64,000 nucleotides of DNA from Rhizobium lentis (GTDB lineage Bacteria > Pseudomonadota > Alphaproteobacteria > Rhizobiales > Rhizobiaceae): contig NZ_JACHBD010000005.1 in assembly GCF_014200175.1 (NCBI RefSeq), positions 1 through 64,000 on the forward strand, given 5' to 3'. Positions 1 to 8,631 of the stretch are shown here, in pieces. The position numbers were made by a program, and so were the translations under genes. Numbering within the stretch: the stretch's first letter is position 1; each line of letters begins with the position of its first letter. The notes beneath the pieces were generated by a model that worked only from the letters and a program-made list of their open reading frames with translations, did not search any database and was not told the DNA's origin.

Positions 1-95
1 AGCTTCTGGCTGGCTGATGCCTATGTTCTTAGCGGCCGCCGGCAGGATGCACACCAGTTGTTTGACCACTTGCTAAGTCTTCGTAACGATCTAGG
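1..95 (+). pseudogene. GH15 glycoside hydrolase gene, 5' side of an IS-split 3' end
   Basis: Frame 1 from the first base reads as a glucoamylase/trehalase-like GH15 C-terminal region, with short motifs FWLADAYVL, DAHQLF and LLSLRNDLG. The gene enters from outside the window. The IS481-family element begins right after TCTAGG (90-95) and supplies a premature TAG at 100-102. Removing the element and one copy of TCTAGG restores a continuous frame into the right-hand piece (NDLG to LLAEEFD), which is direct evidence that one gene was split. GH15 enzymes hydrolyse alpha-glucosidic bonds in oligosaccharides or trehalose; the exact substrate cannot be told from this tail. Confidence 0.8.
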
Positions 96-1041
96 TGTTT
101 AGTCCCGGCATTTGATGGATGGGGTCGATGATGAATCGATCCGGCTCCAAAGTCCATCGTCTACAGATGAACTCGTAAGGCGTAAGGCCCTTTAACGTCT
201 TGAGCCGGCGCCCGAAATTGTAGGCGTCGATAAAGTCGGCCAGATGTTTTTTCAACTGCGCATGATCGTCGTAGTGGAAGCGCTTGACGGTCGCCTCCTT
301 GATCGTTCGGTTCATCCGTTCGACCTGTCCGTTGGTCCAGGGATGCTTCACCTTGGTCAGGCGATGCTCGATGCTGTGATCGTCGCAGACCCAATCGAAG
401 ATGTGCTGGAAGGCATTTCGATCACAAGCTCGGTTGGTGAACTGAATGCCATTGTCGGTCAAAACGGTGTGAATGGTGTAGGGCACTGCCGTGATCAGAT
501 TGCGCAAGAACTGGGCGGCATTCATCTTGCCGGCTTTGGTGTAGAGTTCTGCGAACGCGAACTTGGATGTTCGGTCAATTGCGACAAAGAGATAGAGCTT
601 GCCCTCGGCCGTCTGCACCTCGGCAATATCGATGTGGAAGTAGCCGATCGGATAACTATTGAACTTCTTCTTCGGCTCCTTGTCGCCTCCGACCTCCGGC
701 AGACGTGAAATGCCGTGGCGCTGCAAACACCTGTGCAACGACGAACGCGTCAGATGTGAAATGGTCGGCTGAAGAGCGTAGAGGCAATCATCGAGCGGCA
801 GCAACGTGTGCCGGCGGAAGGCGACGATAACGGCCTCTTCTTCGAGGGAAAGGGTCGTCGAGTGCGGGTCCTTTGGGCCTGTAGGAAGGTCGACCAACGA
901 TGTCCGCTTCTTCCATTTCGCCACGGTTTTCTGGTTGATCCCGTATCGCTTCGAAAGCGTTCTCAGGCTCTCTTCACTATTTTGTATTGCTCGACGGATT
1001 GCCTCTGTCGTCGTGGCGCTCCCGTGTAAAACCTGGCCCAT
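91..1041 (-). CDS. IS481-family transposase (DDE integrase fold)
   Basis: The protein has an N-terminal helix-turn-helix ([15 protein letters not shown]) followed by an rve integrase core. The catalytic triad is visible as [18 protein letters not shown] and [10 protein letters not shown], so the enzyme looks functional. Start 1041 is preferred over the upstream ATG at 1056 because GGAGGG lies about 7 bases before it. The stop codon (TAG, bases 91-93 on the complement) lies outside the left inverted repeat, in target DNA, so the last codons and the stop come from the insertion site. That is a small oddity of this copy. Role: cut-and-paste or copy transposition of the element. Confidence 0.92.
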   Translation of the reverse strand: MGQVLHGSATTTEAIRRAIQNSEESLRTLSKRYGINQKTVAKWKKRTSLVDLPTGPKDPHSTTLSLEEEAVIVAFRRHTLLPLDDCLYALQPTISHLTRSSLHRCLQRHGISRLPEVGGDKEPKKKFNSYPIGYFHIDIAEVQTAEGKLYLFVAIDRTSKFAFAELYTKAGKMNAAQFLRNLITAVPYTIHTVLTDNGIQFTNRACDRNAFQHIFDWVCDDHSIEHRLTKVKHPWTNGQVERMNRTIKEATVKRFHYDDHAQLKKHLADFIDAYNFGRRLKTLKGLTPYEFICRRWTLEPDRFIIDPIHQMPGLNT

Positions 1042-1097
1042 AGTGCTTCCCTCCATGCCAAGGAAAATATTGCACCATCAAATGCCGGGACTAAACA
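96..1097. mobile_element. IS481-family insertion sequence, intact
   Basis: The ends are perfect 23-bp inverted repeats: TGTTTAGTCCCGGCATTTGA plus TGG at 96-118, and its reverse complement at 1075-1097. The flanks carry a 6-bp direct repeat TCTAGG (90-95 and 1098-1103), which is the expected target-site duplication. The element is 1002 bp and carries one transposase gene on the minus strand, as is usual for IS481. Perfect repeats, an intact target duplication and an open transposase frame suggest a recent insertion. Confidence 0.93.
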
Positions 1098-1287
1098 TCT
1101 AGGCTTGCTCGCGGAGGAATTCGACCCAATCCGCCGGCGCCTGCTCGGCAATTTCCCTCAAGCCTTCTCGCACATTGGCCTGATCAACACCGCGCATAAT
1201 CTCGTCAGCGCGGGAGGGCCAGCGCGGCAGCGCGCTGAAAAGACCGCCCCCAGCAGGCCGAACAAGGTCTCATCGCACGCATTGTAG
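1098..1287 (+). pseudogene. GH15 glycoside hydrolase gene, 3' piece after the IS
   Basis: Continues the split gene in frame once the IS and one target duplication are removed. Typical GH15 end motifs are present: [11 protein letters not shown] and LINTAHNL. The reading frame runs about 25 residues past the usual end, to a stop at 1285-1287, where IS3-family debris begins, so the natural 3' end may also have been damaged. The piece has no start of its own and is not expected to be translated as a useful product. Confidence 0.8.
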
Positions 1288-1848
1288 CGGCGCCGATACT
1301 CTGGGAGCCAAGTTGGCAGCTTGCTTGAAAAGCGGCTTGTTGTGCATAGAAGAGGTTACCAGCGCCTGAAGGGACTTGGATCGCACGCTCGGATCAATGC
1401 CAAGCTGAAAGGTATGCCTGGACGCGGCGAGTGGCGTTGTTCCCGATGCGGAAGCGCGATCTGCGTTCGAGGCTGCGGCGAAGGAAGCTGGCATCCTTCG
1501 ACAAACTTGAGCTCGCGGCCGCACGTCCTGAAGCATGGCCTTGTCCAATGACAGGTCCGCGACGATCCGCTTCAGCTTGGCATTCTCCTCTTCAAGCTGC
1601 CGCAGACGCTTCATCTCAGACGGCATCAGGCCGGCATATTTTTTGCGCCAGTTGTAGAACGTCGCGTCCGAAATTCCTGCCTTGCGGCACACCTCGCCGA
1701 CCGGCGTGCCATCTTCTGCCTGCTTCAGCACGAACGCGATCTGCTTCCGAAAACTTCGAGGCCTTCATCGAATTATCCTCTTCTTCCCATCGGGGATCAT
1801 AAGTGGAAAATTCCAGTTCCAAATGGCCTAAATTATTGGGGGCACGTC
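1288..1848 (-). pseudogene. IS3-family (IS407-type) remnant with broken orfA
   Basis: The minus strand encodes the N-terminal part of an IS3-family OrfA: start at 1768 (MKASKFSE), then, after a frameshift near 1735-1750, the helix-turn-helix region GEVCRKAGISDATFYNW and the leucine-rich stretch RLRQLEEENAKLKRIVADL. The terminal sequence TGACGTGCCCCC (complement, ending at 1848) followed by a region reading TTTAGGCCATTTGGAAC resembles IS407-type ends. After KAMLQDV the similarity stops at a NotI-like GCGGCCGC and orfB is missing. This is a dead element end; bases 1288-1510 were not recognised. Confidence 0.72.
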
Positions 1849-2271
1849 AAAACTCCGCCGGGACGGGGAGAGCAAAGGGTGATGGTTTTCTAAGAAAACA
1901 AACAGCCTGATTGCCTTATAATAGATCTATGACAACACAGGTTATTTTGGAAATTCATATCAGATCGACATTGATTTTCCTCTCGCTATTCCAAGCAAAA
2001 GCGGTTAATTTTCGAAGTGCGCGGTTTTTGACAAAAGTCCTCGCCTGAATAACAAAAAGTAAAACTGTCCGCTATTCTTTCGCACCGAAGACAAGGCCGC
2101 TCAGCGATCTGTTGCTATCACCCCAGGCATCCAATTCTCCTGTGCGTTGGGCGGCCGCATAATCTGGTCGTGCGTTATCGGCATGAAAGCCTGTGTACCG
2201 GTTTATTGATGGCGTTTACTTGGCTCTCGGCTGGACCTGCGTTGGCGTTCCGATTAACAGAGGATGTGGCG
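1849..2271. other. Intergenic region, AT-rich, no gene seen
   Basis: Noticeably more AT-rich than the neighbours. It lies between the IS3 remnant and the broken Crp/Fnr gene and would hold that gene's promoter; no convincing CRP/FNR box, RNA gene or terminator was identified by eye. Confidence 0.4.
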
Positions 2272-2989
2272 ATGTCGGCTCCCAGACAGCACCTTTTAAA
2301 GAACAAGCTTTTGAACATTCTGCCTGAGCAGGACTTCATTCCGCTTACACCACATCTGGAGCTGGTAAACCTTCCGAAGGGCACGGTGATTGCCAGAAGA
2401 GACGAGAGGTTCGAGCACGTCTACTTCCTTGAGAGCGGCATTGCCTCTGTTGTTCCAGTCACTCCTGACGGTAACCAGGCGGAAGCGGGTATCTTTGGAT
2501 TCGAAGGTTATGTGCCCACTTCAGCCGTCGCCGGTATCGACAGCAGCACGCACGACATCAGCATCCAATGGGACGGCGCAGCCTACCGGATGAGCTATGA
2601 AAACTTCCGGGTCGCGATGGAGGAGAATCGCAACCTCTGGAAAGTCATCATCCGCTCCATTGAGGCTTTTTTCAGTCCAACTTGCCTACACTGCAGTAAG
2701 CAACGCCGTTCATGACGTCAACGAGCGCTTGGCGCGATGGTTGCTGATGTGCGACGACCGCATACACGGCAATGCGCTGCCCGTTACCCATAAATTCCTG
2801 TCCATGATGCTTTCGGTGCGGCGCGCCAGCGTGACGACGGCATTACACGTGCTGGAAGGCAACGGCTTCATCCGATCCGAGCGTGGCATTGTCGTCATCA
2901 GGAACCGGGAGGCAATGGAAGAGTTCGCTCACGATGCTTACGGCATACCCGAGTCAGAGTACCGTCGACTGATGACCGGGCTCTTTTGA
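2272..2989 (+). pseudogene. Crp/Fnr-family transcription regulator, frameshifted
   Basis: ATG 2272 opens a frame with a cyclic-nucleotide-binding-like domain (LPKGTVIARRDERFEHVYFL, roughly residues 30-55) that continues to IIRSIEAFF. There a run of six T (about 2669-2674) throws the frame off: five T would give EAFSVQLAYTAVSNA and read straight into the C-terminal Crp-type winged helix (RLARWLLMCDDR, LSVRRASVTTALHVLEG), which ends at 2989 in the other frame. The intact protein would be about 238 residues. Either a real one-base insertion or a sequencing error in the homopolymer. This subfamily lacks an obvious FNR cysteine cluster. Confidence 0.82.
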
Positions 2990-3410
2990 AGACGGAAGCT
3001 TAGCGGCGCCGACGAGACCGTCAATCTCTCGGCGCGCCCATCCGCGATTGAGCTTGCCATTCCGATCGACACGATCCACAGGCCGCCGCGTTCAAAAGGA
3101 GTGGCGGATATGTTCTATTCGTCCGATCCTAGATTGGCAGCCGAGCAGGACGAGTTGTCGATGCGGCGGTTCGTCGTCTTCCCGTTTGCAGCTGATGGTG
3201 CAGAGCGTGCAGGTGCCGATCGCCTACCGCGGGCCGCCACGATGACGCCAAGCTCGAAAAGTAGGTCGTGTTTATCTCGCGCAAATTTCGACGCCCCTTG
3301 ACAGGGTGATTGTCTCGATGTCTGACTGGGATGAGTCACGCGGTTGTATCATCGCCTTCATCCCAGTTTGAGCTTTTCAATTTTGCACTGAAAGGCTCCA
3401 GTGCGCCGGA
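2990..3410. other. Intergenic region with one doubtful small ORF
   Basis: Only a 63-codon plus-strand frame (ATG 3110 to 3301, AAGGA about 9 bases upstream) stands out. Its product is unrecognised and low in complexity at the C-terminus, so it is not called as a gene. Nothing else is seen. Confidence 0.3.
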
Positions 3411-3782
3411 CTACTTGGCGACATGCCAAACGCCGCCGACGCCATCGCCGGTCATATCGCCGGGCTTCTTGTCTCCGGCGAAGGTGTAAAGCGGCTTACC
3501 TTCGTAAGCCCACATCTCCTTGCCGTCGGCCGCCTTGACGAGCGACCATTCGCCTTCGGCCTTGGCCTTGGCGGCGGCGTGGAAGGCCGGCCATTTCTTC
3601 AAGCAGGCCTCGTCGCAGTTTGATTTGCCCATGGTGTCCTTGTCGAACGTATAGAGTGTCATACCTTTGGCGTTTGCCAGGATCTTACCCATCTTCGTAT
3701 CGACCATTTTGGCTGGTTCCGCTGCAAAGGCCGAAAGGACGGTTGCAGCCAATAGGCCCATGGAGACGATCAGCGTTTTCAT
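3411..3782 (-). CDS. Secreted repeat protein, COG4315 (lipoprotein_15) family
   Basis: A 123-residue protein with a clear signal peptide (MKTLIVSMGLLAATVLSAFA, cleavage likely after AFA). The mature part holds the two tandem repeats typical of this family: GMTLYTFDKD...CDEACLKKWPAF and the second LYTFAGDKKPGDMTGDG...GVWHV. Two cysteines in the first repeat could form a disulfide. The family is periplasmic or surface exposed; its biochemical role is not established. It stands alone, with no operon partner. Confidence 0.8.
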   Translation of the reverse strand: MKTLIVSMGLLAATVLSAFAAEPAKMVDTKMGKILANAKGMTLYTFDKDTMGKSNCDEACLKKWPAFHAAAKAKAEGEWSLVKAADGKEMWAYEGKPLYTFAGDKKPGDMTGDGVGGVWHVAK

Positions 3783-4301
3783 GATTACCTCCGGTTCGGG
3801 AGTGCCAGCGGAATGCTGGTAGCGTCCGATGTGAGCCAGAAACGCTCCGGCGAGGTGGCGGTTCCATGATTTGGGTGGCGGCGATACTCATTAGGATTGT
3901 CTTGTGACCGGCAGAGGTTCCGAGGTTTGAATTGCGAGCAAGCGCCTTGTCCGGGCATGGATGAAAGGACCTGACGCCGCCTTCCGACCGTTGTGACTTG
4001 CCCTACCAGTCAAAGCTGACGGTTGCACCGCTGCCGTTGTCCCGCACCACGTCTTTCCACGCCGGCAGGTCTCTCCAATTTAGGGATAGCTCATCTTTCT
4101 GAACGAGCGGGAATTCATCAGCTCCACGAGTGATTGCCGCCACTGTGGCCCTGCTGCGAGATCTCCATCATAATCCCGACGACCGACAGTTGCAGGAGCG
4201 CGTGGTGGCAGGTCACGCTCCTCGCGTCTTCAGACCGGCACCCTCTGCCCTCGGGGCGAACTGGTGCGGAACCTCCGCCCCAGCTCTGATCACTCCCGGA
4301 A
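3783..4301. other. Intergenic region with a possible gene remnant
   Basis: On the minus strand bases 4003-4115 read as an open C-terminus, DEFPLVQKDELSLNW then RDLPAWKDVV, ending TAG at 4003. It has coding-like composition but is followed upstream by stops in that frame. It may be the tail of a decayed gene; the family was not recognised. Nothing else could be supported. Confidence 0.3.
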
Positions 4302-4520
4302 TCAACCGTCTTCTTTCGCGCGATAGGCGTCCGGAAGAATGAAAATCTCGTCCGCACGCCCGTATCCGCCGTCCTTCACTTCCTCAATGAGCACCATTGT
4401 GTGTGGCCGTGCCGCCTCGGAGAAATACTCCACCAGCATGTCGGTGGCGCGGTGCACGATTTCTTCCTTCTGGGAGCGGCTAAGCGCGCCCTCAGGTGTC
4501 TTTATGTTAACGAATGGCAT
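4302..4520 (-). CDS. 4-oxalocrotonate tautomerase-family enzyme
   Basis: A 72-residue protein that begins MPFVNIKTPEG, so proline becomes the N-terminal catalytic base after methionine removal, as in all tautomerase superfamily members. Length and the beta-alpha-beta pattern fit a single small 4-OT subunit working as a hexamer or dimer. It lies 28 bases after a short-chain dehydrogenase gene on the same strand and is probably co-transcribed with it. The substrate cannot be predicted; a keto-enol isomerisation step is expected. Confidence 0.85.
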   Translation of the reverse strand: MPFVNIKTPEGALSRSQKEEIVHRATDMLVEYFSEAARPHTMVLIEEVKDGGYGRADEIFILPDAYRAKEDG

Positions 4521-4548
4521 AGGACTCTCCTTTCTTGTGGGTTCTGCT

Positions 4549-5289
4549 TCAGATCATGCCGCCATTGGCGCGTAACACCTGACCGTTCACCCAGCCGCCT
4601 TCCGGACCGGCAAGGAAGGAAACGACCGAGGCAATGTCATCAGGTTGGCCCAGGCGCGCCAGCGGAATGGTACCGACGATTTTCTGGACCAGTTCGTCGG
4701 GCTTGCCGGACATGAACAGTTCGGTCTCGACGGGACCGGGCGCCACCGCATTGACGGTAATGCCGCGCCGGCCGAGTTCCTTGGAGGCGACGTGCGTGAT
4801 CGCCTCGACGGCCGCTTTGCTCGCCGCATAGACACCGTAAGTCGGCCCGTAAGCGCCGACGACGCTGGAAGAGAAATTGATGATGCGCCCACCATCGCGG
4901 AGCCGACGGGCAGCTTCGCGCACGGCGCGGAATGTCCCTGTGAGGTTGATGGCGATCTGCTCCTCGAAAGTCGCGTCGTCCATATCGGCAATCGGAGCCA
5001 CCTTTAGAATGCCGGCATTGTTGACCAGGATGTCGGTCCCGCCGAAGCGCTCTTCGGCCGCGGTAAACAGATCACCAGCGGCGGCCGGACCGCTTATGTC
5101 AGCCTGCACCGCGAGAGCCTTCCCGCCGCCCAATTCAATATCTGCGACGACTGCATCAGCCGCCTGACGGCTGCTTGCGTAATTCACCACGACGGCGATG
5201 CCGTCTCGCGCCAACCGAAGCGCAATGGCTCGGCCGATGCCTTTGGATGCGCCGGTGACGATAGCGACGCGCTGCCCTTTGATGGTCAT
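4549..5289 (-). CDS. Short-chain dehydrogenase/reductase (SDR)
   Basis: A classical SDR of 246 residues. The Rossmann motif TGASKGIG sits at residues 12-19, NNAG near 92, the catalytic serine in NFSSSVV near 140, and the YxxxK pair in YGVYAASK near 155. An Asn-Tyr-Ala-Ser-Ser stretch after the second strand suggests NADP(H) preference. It would interconvert an alcohol and a carbonyl on a small substrate. It is divergent from a LysR regulator, with about 100 bases between, and upstream of the tautomerase gene, which points to a small regulated detoxification or catabolic unit. Confidence 0.9.
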   Translation of the reverse strand: MTIKGQRVAIVTGASKGIGRAIALRLARDGIAVVVNYASSRQAADAVVADIELGGGKALAVQADISGPAAAGDLFTAAEERFGGTDILVNNAGILKVAPIADMDDATFEEQIAINLTGTFRAVREAARRLRDGGRIINFSSSVVGAYGPTYGVYAASKAAVEAITHVASKELGRRGITVNAVAPGPVETELFMSGKPDELVQKIVGTIPLARLGQPDDIASVVSFLAGPEGGWVNGQVLRANGGMI

Positions 5290-5391
5290 GGCACCTTTCT
5301 CCTACGTGACGGAATAGGAGATATTGCCGGCGCCGTGGAAGAACAATCTCCTGTCATTTGACAACAGAATTCGACCGTGGTGAATAAAGGT

Positions 5392-6285
5392 ATGGATCGG
5401 CTTGATCGCATGAAGCTCTTTATCCGGATCGTTGAGCGGCGTAGCTTCGCCGCGGCGGCGTCCGACCTTGGGCTTGCCCGCTCCACGGCCACCGAGGCGA
5501 TCAAGCAGCTGGAAGACAATCTCGGGGTTCGGCTTCTCGAGCGAACCACCCGGCATGTCGCGCCGACCCTGGACGGCGCGGCTTTCTACAGGCGATGTGT
5601 TGCGATCCTGGCGGAGGTGGACGAGGCGGAAAACGTCTTTCGTGACATGCAACCGCGCGGCCTGCTGCGCGTCGACGCCCATCCCTTGCTGACACGCACA
5701 TTCCTGTTGCCGCGGCTCCATGAATTCCTCGATCGTTATCCTCTGCTGGACCTACAGATCGGGCAGGGCGACCGGTTGGTGGATCTCGTCAGGGAGGGTA
5801 TCGACTGCGTCATCCGCGCCGGAGAGATTGCTGATAGCGGCCTGATCATGCGCCGCCTCGGTATGATCGCAGAAATCACCTGTGCCAGCCCGGCCTATAT
5901 AGCGAGGCACGGAGTGCCACGCTCACCCGACGCGATGGAGGGGCATCGCGCCGTTGGTTTCATATCGTCCCGCACCGGGCAGATCATGCCGCTCGAGTTC
6001 ACGGTCGGCAACGCTGTCCGCTTCGTATCCTTGCCGTGTCGGCTAACGGTCAACAACTCGGACACGATGTCCGATCTCGCCCGCCTCGGCTTCGGCCTCA
6101 TTCAGGCACCGCGTTACCGCCTGCAGCGGGATCTGGACGAGGGGACGCTGGTCGAGGTCCTTGCCGACTTTCTTCCCCCGCCGACACCGCTTACCGCGCT
6201 CTACCCGCAGAATCGCCAGCTTTCGCCGCGTGTGCGGGTCTTTCTCGACTGGATCGTCGAATTGTTCTCCGAAGCAGCCTTGTGA
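5392..6285 (+). CDS. LysR-family transcription regulator
   Basis: The N-terminal winged helix is clear (RRSFAAAASDLGLARSTAT, residues about 17-35), followed by LLERTTRHVAPTLDG and a periplasmic-binding-like effector domain. Start 5392 (MDRLDRMKLF) is chosen because it matches the usual LysR N-terminus; a GTG at 5377 is possible and neither has a strong ribosome site. Length (297 residues) is normal. It is divergent from the SDR/tautomerase pair, the standard arrangement for a LysR activator or repressor acting on the shared gap 5290-5391. The inducer is unknown. Confidence 0.9.
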   Translation: MDRLDRMKLFIRIVERRSFAAAASDLGLARSTATEAIKQLEDNLGVRLLERTTRHVAPTLDGAAFYRRCVAILAEVDEAENVFRDMQPRGLLRVDAHPLLTRTFLLPRLHEFLDRYPLLDLQIGQGDRLVDLVREGIDCVIRAGEIADSGLIMRRLGMIAEITCASPAYIARHGVPRSPDAMEGHRAVGFISSRTGQIMPLEFTVGNAVRFVSLPCRLTVNNSDTMSDLARLGFGLIQAPRYRLQRDLDEGTLVEVLADFLPPPTPLTALYPQNRQLSPRVRVFLDWIVELFSEAAL

Positions 6286-6496
6286 CGGTTCGCGGGGTTC
6301 GTGACTATTGCCCGTCGATACCGTACGCGGGTTTCAATAATACCTCCTACGCCACTGACACTGAAATAGCGGGTCAACGGTTCTGGCGAGAGCTTCCCAG
6401 GCGAGCGCCCGGCTTGTTGCTATGGGGTTCACGTTTTGGCCAGGAAGATCGCATAATGGATCGACTGGAATTGTTCCGGGCGTCGGCAGGGCCCGG

Positions 6497-6715
6497 CTAT
6501 GCTGCTCTGTCGATTTCCCGGATCAGCTCGAGTTCGCTACGAAGTGCTATTTCCTCTGTCTTGAGGTCGAAGCTGGCTTGCATGTTCATCCAAAACTCCG
6601 GCGTCGTGCGGAAGTACTTTGCGAGGCGCAGTGCGGTATACGTCGGAATCGGTGTTTGCTCCGCCGCAATACGTTCGATGCGCCGATAGGGAATGCGCTT
6701 ATCGAAAGTGAAGTG
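6497..6715 (-). pseudogene. HigA-type antitoxin remnant (C-terminal part)
   Basis: Reading the complement back from the TAG at 6497-6499 gives IPYRRIERIAAEQTPI, TALRLAKYFRTTPEFWMNMQ and LRSELELIREIDRAA, the C-terminal half of a HigA/VapI-type helix-turn-helix antitoxin. The frame is closed by a TAA just upstream, near 6715, so the N-terminal part of the helix-turn-helix is gone, and no HigB toxin gene is present. The rest of 6286-6791 shows no gene. It is a leftover of a deleted toxin-antitoxin pair. Confidence 0.8.
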
Positions 6716-6791
6716 TTACACAGGGGTGATCTGTGAGGATCGCTGACCGTGGCCTATGGATACCGTTGTGACTCAAGCCAGTTGTAGAGGA

Positions 6792-7430
6792 CTAACTGCG
6801 TGTCGCGATAGCTACCGCTGCGCCTCCCATGCAAAAGGCAGCACTCCGGTTCATCATAGACATCGCCCTTGGCGATGTAAGTGCCATTCGCGCCCGGGCG
6901 CCGGCGAGTGCGAAGGGATATTGGGCAACTGCCAGGATCACGGCCGTCATGGCAAGCAGCAGGATGATATCCGTGCTCGATAGCCCATTCACGTCCACGA
7001 CTGTCGGCAGAATGGATACGTAGAACAATACCGATTTTGGATTGCCCAGGGTCACCAGAATGCCGGAGGCGAACACGCCGCCTGCGGTGGAGGATCTATG
7101 CTGCGGCAGCAGCGAGTTGGGAGCGTTCCAGAATCGATAGGCGAGCCAGCATAGGTAGACGACGCCAGTCCATTTGATGACGATTAGCAGTGTGGTGAAG
7201 GTCGCTGCGATATAGGCCAGCCCCGCCAACGCCGACGAAAGATAGATCACGTCGCCGACCACCATCCCGGCAGTCATCCATGCTGCCCTGCGGTATCCCG
7301 AGTGGAGCGCCTGCGCTATAATGGCAACGATCTGCGGACCTGGTATGATCGCGGCGATGGCGAGCGCGCCAGAATAGGCCAGAAAGCCAGAAAGCGTCAT
7401 CAAAAGCTCCAAGAAACTTTGTTTGCTCAA
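6792..7430 (-). CDS. LysE/RhtB-family amino-acid exporter
   Basis: A 212-residue inner-membrane protein with about six hydrophobic segments and the family signature near the N-terminus (ALAIAAIIPGPQIVAI) and ILVTLGNPKSVLFYVSILP in the middle. The family exports amino acids or their derivatives using the proton gradient. A second in-frame ATG (MTLSGF, at 7400) is an alternative start. No regulator gene of the usual Lrp or LysR type is found beside it, so its control is unclear. Confidence 0.88.
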   Translation of the reverse strand: MSKQSFLELLMTLSGFLAYSGALAIAAIIPGPQIVAIIAQALHSGYRRAAWMTAGMVVGDVIYLSSALAGLAYIAATFTTLLIVIKWTGVVYLCWLAYRFWNAPNSLLPQHRSSTAGGVFASGILVTLGNPKSVLFYVSILPTVVDVNGLSSTDIILLLAMTAVILAVAQYPFALAGARARMALTSPRAMSMMNRSAAFCMGGAAVAIATRS

Positions 7431-7980
7431 TATTCACATTCCCAGGCGAAAGCCAATGCCGTTTCGGAACCTATTCGCCAATTCTGGATTTCACTGCTGC
7501 CCGTGTGCCGGCCCAAGCGCGGCAATTGATCTGGCCCGCGGTAATAGCACCGAGATACTCCCCGCGCGTTAGTGCTATGCCGATCGGCCGCGTCAATCTG
7601 TATCACCGGCTCAAGGCGGCAGCGTGGATCTCGCTCTGCTTTTGATAGAGGTGGCTCGGGCAGCACATTAATCTGGCGAAAGGTTGCAGATGTGCGTTGA
7701 TTGCAAAGCCTTCGCACGCCACCACAGACAATCTTACCAATGACGAGGGCAGCGCGTGCAAGGAAAACGATGGGGTGCGCATTGTTGCGCAGCTCATCAA
7801 TGCTCCCACGAAGCACGCTGCTCTGAGGTGGTTTCCATCTTTGCACTGCGCCTGTAGCAGAACTCGACGCGTTCAATTTCGCCGATAGGATCGGCGCCGC
7901 CGCCGATTGGGAGAAGCATGACTCCTCCTCTTGATAAGCCGAACCCTTATCGCACGTTTGCATGCCAACTGATATATGAG
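7431..7980. other. Intergenic region, no recognisable gene
   Basis: A 178-codon minus-strand frame (7427-7963) exists but has no family features, and its composition is not convincing. A small inverted repeat GATAAG/CTTATC lies near 7930-7950, downstream of the sugar operon on the complement; it lacks a T-run. No terminator or RNA gene could be supported. Confidence 0.35.
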
Positions 7981-8628
7981 CTACCTATCATGATGATGGA
8001 TAAATCTCGTGAAGGAAGCGATGATTATGGCCGCTGATGCCGCGCCTGGATCGATGTGGCCAATCACCCGGTCCCCCAGCCGCGATGCCCGCCCCTTTGC
8101 CGCCGTCATGTCCCGGGTCGCCTCGCAGCCCTGGAGCGCTGCCTGCTCCGCCAGACCGAAGCATTGCTGAAGGGAGGCTCCCGATGCCAAGGCATCGAGC
8201 GCCGCATCGGCCGCGGGCTTCCAGGCATCGACCATGGTCTTTTGGCCGGGTTCGGCCTTGCCGCGCTCTTGAATGCCCGCAGCCATCGCAGCGAAAGCGC
8301 GCACGAATTCCTCGTCGCCGAGGTCCGGCCTGTCCTTGACCGCGGCTCCGGCACGCATGAAGGCCGTTGCATAGAGCGGGCCCGATGATGCGCCGACCGC
8401 GTTCAGGAATGCCTTTGCAGCCGCATTGAAGGCGGCCGTCGGCGCCGCCTGCCCGGGATCGAGCGCAGCGACCGCCTTGGCCGCGGCCTCACAGCCGGCG
8501 TCCATGGCAAGGCCGTGATCACCGTCGCCGATCGCGCCGTCCAGCTCGCAGAGATGGTCGCGATGCGCCGCGATATCTTCGGCGATCAGGTCAAAGAGAC
8601 GCTGCAGATCTTTGGAGGTGATCGCCAT
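7981..8628 (-). CDS. dhaL: Dihydroxyacetone-kinase-type nucleotide-binding subunit DhaL
   Basis: A 215-residue all-helical DhaL domain. The Mg-nucleotide ligands appear in LDGAIGDGDHG (residues about 29-39), with GASSGPLYATAF and KGRASRLGDR completing the nucleotide pocket. It follows dhaK by 3 bases. No DhaM phosphotransferase gene is present, so the pair probably uses ATP directly rather than the PTS. As the last gene of the apiose operon it likely serves a four-carbon ketose such as L-erythrulose; the assignment of substrate is inference from context. Confidence 0.9.
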   Translation of the reverse strand: MAITSKDLQRLFDLIAEDIAAHRDHLCELDGAIGDGDHGLAMDAGCEAAAKAVAALDPGQAAPTAAFNAAAKAFLNAVGASSGPLYATAFMRAGAAVKDRPDLGDEEFVRAFAAMAAGIQERGKAEPGQKTMVDAWKPAADAALDALASGASLQQCFGLAEQAALQGCEATRDMTAAKGRASRLGDRVIGHIDPGAASAAIIIASFTRFIHHHDR

Positions 8629-8631
8629 CGA

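Noticed and set aside
3110..3301. 63-codon ORF with a reasonable ribosome site
   Set aside because: Unrecognised product with a low-complexity tail and no conserved context; mentioned only as part of the gap.
7427..7963. A 178-codon minus-strand open frame upstream of the exporter gene
   Set aside because: No family features, no good ribosome site and composition unlike the neighbouring genes; treated as a chance frame.
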